From contig DAOWEE010000296.1 in the NCBI GenBank assembly GCA_030638625.1, positions 1 to 9,341 of the forward strand: a DNA stretch of 9,341 nucleotides. Direction: 5' to 3'. This DNA is from Methanosarcinales archaeon (GTDB taxonomy: Archaea > Halobacteriota > Methanosarcinia > Methanosarcinales > Methanocomedenaceae). Both the position numbers and the translations under genes were made by a program. Below the pieces are notes generated by a model. That model did not search any database. It saw nothing but the letters and a program-made list of their open reading frames with translations, and was not told where the DNA came from. Below, piece by piece: positions 6,059 to 9,341 of this stretch. The first letter of the stretch is position 1. Each line of letters begins with the position of its first letter.

Positions 6059-6952
6059 ATGATACCTTCAACAGCGGTTAAACAACGGTCAAACTTGACA
6101 ATACTTATACCCTCATCCCTGACATCAGAGACAAGGGATGAGAGAATAAGGACGTACAAGATTGGCCAAATCGCGAGGGCGGCATCGGTGTTTCGGGTCG
6201 GTAAGATTATTATTTACCGGGATTCGCAATTCGATGACAGCAGGTTAATAGACCTGCTACTGAGATATGCAGAAACCCCCCAGTATCTGCGCAAACACCT
6301 GTTCCCGCTTCAGAAGGAGCTGAAGTACGCCGGAATATTACCTCCGTTGCGTACACAACATCATCCAACAGCATCAAAATCATCTGACCTCACTGATGGA
6401 GAATTCCGCGTTGGGGTCGTGGTCCCAGGACCAAAGAAGAGCGAGACAAAAGTCGGATCTGACACAGTCACATGGGTCGATATCGGAATCGATAGCCCGG
6501 TTCCCCTCAAACCTTCCTCAGGGAAGGTGCGAATGGGTGAGCGTGTTAATGTCAGGATCTTTTCGCGACGACCGATACAAGTTGAACTTGTAGAAACGGA
6601 CAACATCCCTATGTATTGGGGATACCGGACAGCAATTGAAGATAGCCTTGCAGGGGCACTGGATGGAATATCCGGACAGGATGCCCTGATATTGGCCACC
6701 TCACGGGAAGGCCGGGTACTTGATACCCAATTCCTTGAGGAATTAGGCAAGCAAGCGAGGTTAAAATCAGATACTGCTGTGGTATTCGGTTCACCCAAAC
6801 AGGGCGTGGAGTCCATATTAGCAAGAGAGGGTATAGACCTCTCAAAATATCAGTGTGAAACACTGAATACCGTACCCGGACAGGGCACAGCAACCGTAAG
6901 GACAGAAGAAGCCGTATGGGCCACACTGTCAATGCTGAACCTGGTAAGGTAG
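6059..6952 (+). CDS. SPOUT-class (class IV) RNA methyltransferase, MTH1/SPOUT1 family
   Basis: This 297-residue protein matches the archaeal family related to human SPOUT1 (C9orf114) and the Methanothermobacter MTH1 protein. Members have a knotted SAM-binding fold with an OB-like domain inserted in the middle. The N-terminal half of the fold is at 12-100, including LTILIPSSL, TYKIGQIARAASVFRVGKI and YLRKHLFPL. The insert covers roughly 113-180. The fold resumes with YWGYR (187-190), GSPKQGV (244-250) and the knot segment NTVPGQGTATVRTEEAVWA (270-288). The RNA target is not readable from the sequence; uridine N3 methylation has been proposed for the family. It sits 59 bases upstream of the uL3 gene, an arrangement conserved in other archaea, which fits a role in rRNA or ribosome assembly. 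The ATG at 6059 fits the TATA element at 6021-6028. Confidence 0.88.
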   Translation: MIPSTAVKQRSNLTILIPSSLTSETRDERIRTYKIGQIARAASVFRVGKIIIYRDSQFDDSRLIDLLLRYAETPQYLRKHLFPLQKELKYAGILPPLRTQHHPTASKSSDLTDGEFRVGVVVPGPKKSETKVGSDTVTWVDIGIDSPVPLKPSSGKVRMGERVNVRIFSRRPIQVELVETDNIPMYWGYRTAIEDSLAGALDGISGQDALILATSREGRVLDTQFLEELGKQARLKSDTAVVFGSPKQGVESILAREGIDLSKYQCETLNTVPGQGTATVRTEEAVWATLSMLNLVR

Positions 6953-7011
6953 GGTTGCAGCGGTAATAAATCGCGACATAAAGCATATTCCGGAGATTAA
7001 GGAGGAAAACA

Positions 7012-8028
7012 ATGGCAAACGTACACAGACCAAGGCGAGGTTCCCTGGCCTTCAGTCCCAGAAAAAGAGCAAAAAGCCAGGTACCTGCGGTGAGGTCATG
7101 GACACAAGGTAATGGAGAGCCCAAAATGGGTGGATTTGCCGGATATAAGGTCGGCATGAGCCATGTGATAATGATGGATGATAAGGCAAAGAGTCTTACA
7201 TCAGGTATGGAGATATCAGTACCGGTAACGGTGATTGCAGTGCCTGCCATGAAGGTTGCGGCTATCAGGGCATATAGCAAGAAAGGATCATATGGTACAA
7301 AGATACTGGGTGAAGCCTTATCCAATGAACTTGACCCAACACTGGACCGAAAATTATTCAGACCAAAGAAGGCCAAACCAGACAAAGCTCTTGCCAGTAT
7401 AGAGAAACTGGTAGAAGAGGGTGCAGTGGAAAATATTCATTTAATAACTTATACGCTACCATCACAGATATCAGGAATACCAAAGAAAAAACCTGATGTT
7501 ATGGAGAACAGGATTGTAGGCGGAGATATTGCTGCAAGGCTTGAATATGCCAAATCCATCCTGGGTAAATCGGTGGCTGTTTCTGACGTATTTAACAATG
7601 GTGATATTGTGGATACTTCTGCCATTACCATTGGCAAGGGCACACAGGGGCCTGTTAAAAGATGGCATATTAATTTGATGAAACACAAGCACAGCAGGCA
7701 GGGAAGTCTCAGGCAGGTAGGTACACTCGGACCCTGGAACCCATCCAGAGTAAGCTGGCGTGTACCCCAAATGGGCCAGACCGGCTATCACCAGAGGACA
7801 GAATATAATAAACGCATCCTCAAGATTGGTGATAAGGGTGAAGAAGTAACTCCTGCAGGTGGTTTTTTGAATTACGGTGGAGTGAATGGCGAATATCTGT
7901 TGATAAAGGGCAGTGTACCCGGTCCTAAAAAGCGGCTTGTCAGGTTAAGACCGGCTATAAGGTCAGAGATCAAGAATGCTGGAGAGCCACAGATTTCACA
8001 TTTAAGTGTGGAATCCAAACAGGGGTGA
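7012..8028 (+). CDS. rpl3: Large ribosomal subunit protein uL3
   Basis: This is the 338-residue archaeal/eukaryotic form of L3, an early assembly protein that reaches toward the peptidyl transferase centre of the 50S subunit. The signature opening HRPRRGSLAFSPRKRA (5-20), the GFAGYKVGMSHV strand (41-52), and the central finger with VGTLGPWNPSRV (236-247) and GQTGYHQRTE (255-264) are all present. The C-terminal PGPKKRLVRLRPAIR is also intact. Length is normal. The start has the strongest binding site in the window, AAGGAGG at 6999-7005. It follows the SPOUT gene by 59 bases and runs straight into uL4, whose binding site overlaps its stop codon. No intact TATA element is obvious in the gap before it, so it is probably read from the promoter at 6021, though a weak one around 6965 cannot be excluded. 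Confidence 0.98.
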   Translation: MANVHRPRRGSLAFSPRKRAKSQVPAVRSWTQGNGEPKMGGFAGYKVGMSHVIMMDDKAKSLTSGMEISVPVTVIAVPAMKVAAIRAYSKKGSYGTKILGEALSNELDPTLDRKLFRPKKAKPDKALASIEKLVEEGAVENIHLITYTLPSQISGIPKKKPDVMENRIVGGDIAARLEYAKSILGKSVAVSDVFNNGDIVDTSAITIGKGTQGPVKRWHINLMKHKHSRQGSLRQVGTLGPWNPSRVSWRVPQMGQTGYHQRTEYNKRILKIGDKGEEVTPAGGFLNYGGVNGEYLLIKGSVPGPKKRLVRLRPAIRSEIKNAGEPQISHLSVESKQG

Positions 8029-8033
8029 GATAG

Positions 8034-8792
8034 ATGAGCAAGGCAAAAATCATGGATTTAACAGGAGCACAAAAAGGCGAAATCGAGCTCCCTGAAGTAT
8101 TTGATGAGATATACAGGCCAGACCTGATTAAAAAAGCAGTGTTGGCTGCTCAGGCTAACAGGTTACAGGCTTACGGTCCAACCCCTTATGCCGGTATGCA
8201 GACCTCAGCACATAACGCGGGTCCGGGCAGAGGTTCTGCCAGGGTGCCAAGGATAAAGAACGGTAACAGGGTTGCCCGGATATGCCAGGCAAGAGGTGGC
8301 AGGAAAGCCCATCCACCAAAAGTGGAGAAAGATTACTCTGAGAAGATCAATAAGAAAGAACGCTTAAAGGCCATCAATTCGGCAATAGCGGCCACTGGCA
8401 ATGTTGAACTGACAAAGCAGCGTGGACACAGGTTCGATGCAGAACTACCCATAGTTGCTGCGGATGAGTTCCAGGATGTCCAGACCACAAAAGAGGTTAC
8501 AGGCTTTATGGAAACCATCAATGTGTTCCAGGATGTCATGAGGGCCAAGAACGGCAAGCATATCAGGGCAGGCGGCGGTAAGAGACGCGGTCGCAAGTAC
8601 AAGAAACCTAAGAGCTTGCTTATTGTGGTAGGCCAGGATAACGGCATTGTACGGGCAGCACGGAATTTGGCAGGAGTGGATGTGGTTCAGGTTAACAGGC
8701 TGAACGCAGAACTTCTGGCTCCGGGAACCCATGCAGGCAGGTTAGCCATCTGGACAGAATCTGCCATACGGGCACTTGGGGGGGCGACATAA
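8034..8792 (+). CDS. rpl4: Large ribosomal subunit protein uL4
   Basis: This 252-residue L4 of the archaeal/eukaryotic type binds 23S rRNA and lines the polypeptide exit tunnel through an extended loop. That loop is recognisable around residues 47-105: YGPTPYAGMQTSAHNAGPGR, then GSARVPRI and a basic GGRKAHPPK segment. The globular part continues with KINKKERLKAINSAIAATGN and, near the end, DNGIVRAARNLAGVDV and VNRLNAELLAPGTHAGRL. The GGGGTGA binding site at 8022-8028 contains the uL3 stop codon, five bases before the ATG. The stop codon directly abuts the uL23 ATG. The last codons contain a run of seven G bases (8778-8784) that also serves as the only purine-rich site before uL23. Confidence 0.97.
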   Translation: MSKAKIMDLTGAQKGEIELPEVFDEIYRPDLIKKAVLAAQANRLQAYGPTPYAGMQTSAHNAGPGRGSARVPRIKNGNRVARICQARGGRKAHPPKVEKDYSEKINKKERLKAINSAIAATGNVELTKQRGHRFDAELPIVAADEFQDVQTTKEVTGFMETINVFQDVMRAKNGKHIRAGGGKRRGRKYKKPKSLLIVVGQDNGIVRAARNLAGVDVVQVNRLNAELLAPGTHAGRLAIWTESAIRALGGAT

Positions 8793-9044
8793 ATGTCTGC
8801 CATTAAACATCCCTTTGTCACAGAAAAGGCGACCTACCATATCGAAGACAACAACAAGTTGCAGTTCATAGTGGACATAAACGCTACCAAGGACCAGATA
8901 AAGCGGGAGATAGAAGAACTCTATAATATCCCCATTATCAGCGTGAATACCATGATAACCATGAAAGGCAAGAAAAAGGCCATCGTTACCTTTGAAGGTG
9001 ACACTACTGCCAGTGAGTTGGCCTCAAAACTTGGTATATTCTAA
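8793..9044 (+). CDS. rpl23: Large ribosomal subunit protein uL23
   Basis: This 83-residue protein is the short archaeal form of L23, which sits at the exit tunnel and is a docking site for SRP and the translocon. The family pattern is clear: IKHPFVTEKATYHIEDNNKL at the start, FIVDINATKDQIKREIEELY in the middle helix, then VNTMITMKGKKKAIVTF and the ending ASELASKLGIF. Its ATG touches the uL4 stop (TAAATG), so translation is probably coupled. The upstream G run at 8778-8784, eight bases before the ATG, is a weak binding site. The uL2 gene follows after 15 bases. Confidence 0.96.
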   Translation: MSAIKHPFVTEKATYHIEDNNKLQFIVDINATKDQIKREIEELYNIPIISVNTMITMKGKKKAIVTFEGDTTASELASKLGIF

Positions 9045-9059
9045 GGAGAGGTGAAAGGT

Positions 9060-9341
9060 ATGGGAAAGAGAATTATCTCACAGAACCGAGGAAAAGGGAC
9101 ACCCACATACCGGGCCCCCTCCCACAGGTTCAAAGCTGAACTTAAACATTTTAAGGTAGACAGAGACCAGACAGTAACCGGAGAAGTCATTGAAATTTTG
9201 CATGACACTGCCCGCTCAGCCCCAATTGCAAGGGTGAAACTTGATAACGGGGAAGAACGACTGATACTCGTTCCTGAAGGTATTGCAATCGGGCAGGAGA
9301 TTTCCTGCGGGATATCTGCAGAGGTTAAGGCAGGCAATACA
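9060..9341 (+). CDS. rpl2: Large ribosomal subunit protein uL2, 3' partial
   Basis: The first 94 residues of L2, a core 50S protein near the peptidyl transferase centre, run to the last base of the window in an open frame. The typical start MGKRIISQNRGKGTPTYRAP and the HRFKAELKHF segment are followed by the beginning of the OB-like domain (VTGEVIEILHDTARSAPIARV, LDNGEERLILVPEGI, IGQEISCG). Archaeal L2 is around 240 residues, so about 60 percent lies beyond the window. A strong AAGGAGAGGTGA site at 9043-9054 overlaps the uL23 stop and precedes the ATG by five bases. It is the fourth gene in the usual archaeal uL3-uL4-uL23-uL2 order; uS19 would be expected next. Confidence 0.96.
   Translation, partial: MGKRIISQNRGKGTPTYRAPSHRFKAELKHFKVDRDQTVTGEVIEILHDTARSAPIARVKLDNGEERLILVPEGIAIGQEISCGISAEVKAGNT

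Noticed and set aside
6609..7385. A 258-codon minus-strand frame spanning the gap between the SPOUT gene and uL3.
   Set aside because: It runs opposite two confidently identified genes and shows no domain, binding site or promoter.

Overview
The window reads as chromosomal DNA from a euryarchaeon (Halobacteriota). It carries ABCE1/RLI, an archaeal EMC6-like protein, a SPOUT methyltransferase next to uL3, and the archaeal ribosomal order uL3-uL4-uL23-uL2. TATA-box-like promoters combine with GGAGGTGA-type ribosome binding sites. Two large multiheme c-type cytochromes point to a respiratory, cytochrome-rich lineage near Methanosarcinales, such as an anaerobic methane or alkane oxidiser of the ANME-2, Methanoperedens or GoM-Arc1 type. 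That placement is inference; no 16S rRNA or mcr gene is present to fix it.

Layout. (1) 1-690: the 3' three quarters of argB (acetylglutamate kinase, arginine biosynthesis), cut by the window edge. (2) 773-3029: a likely two-gene operon, an EMC6-like three-helix membrane protein followed by the ribosome recycling ATPase ABCE1. (3) 3124-5488: a membrane and cytochrome cassette. It has a small two-helix protein, a 9-heme anchored cytochrome, a 16-heme anchored cytochrome with a NapC/NirT-like N-terminus, and a second small two-helix protein. (4) 5507-5955, minus strand: a 52-residue zinc-ribbon protein two bases upstream of a DUF1805 (YunC-like) protein. (5) 6059-9341: a SPOUT-class RNA methyltransferase followed by uL3, uL4, uL23 and the start of uL2, the opening of the large ribosomal protein operon.

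How the parts fit. The outer genes are housekeeping: arginine synthesis, membrane protein biogenesis with ribosome recycling, and ribosome assembly. The cytochrome cassette between them is the accessory part. From the sequence, both cytochromes are anchored by one N-terminal helix with all hemes on the outer face. They share a precise heme-pair motif, and the larger one is built from a tandemly repeated four-heme module. The natural model is a membrane-linked electron conduit that takes electrons from a quinol or methanophenazine pool, or from a membrane partner, and passes them along a heme wire. The two flanking small membrane proteins are unrecognised and are the most novel components here. 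No rRNA, tRNA, CRISPR array, insertion sequence or non-coding gap longer than about 110 bases was seen.
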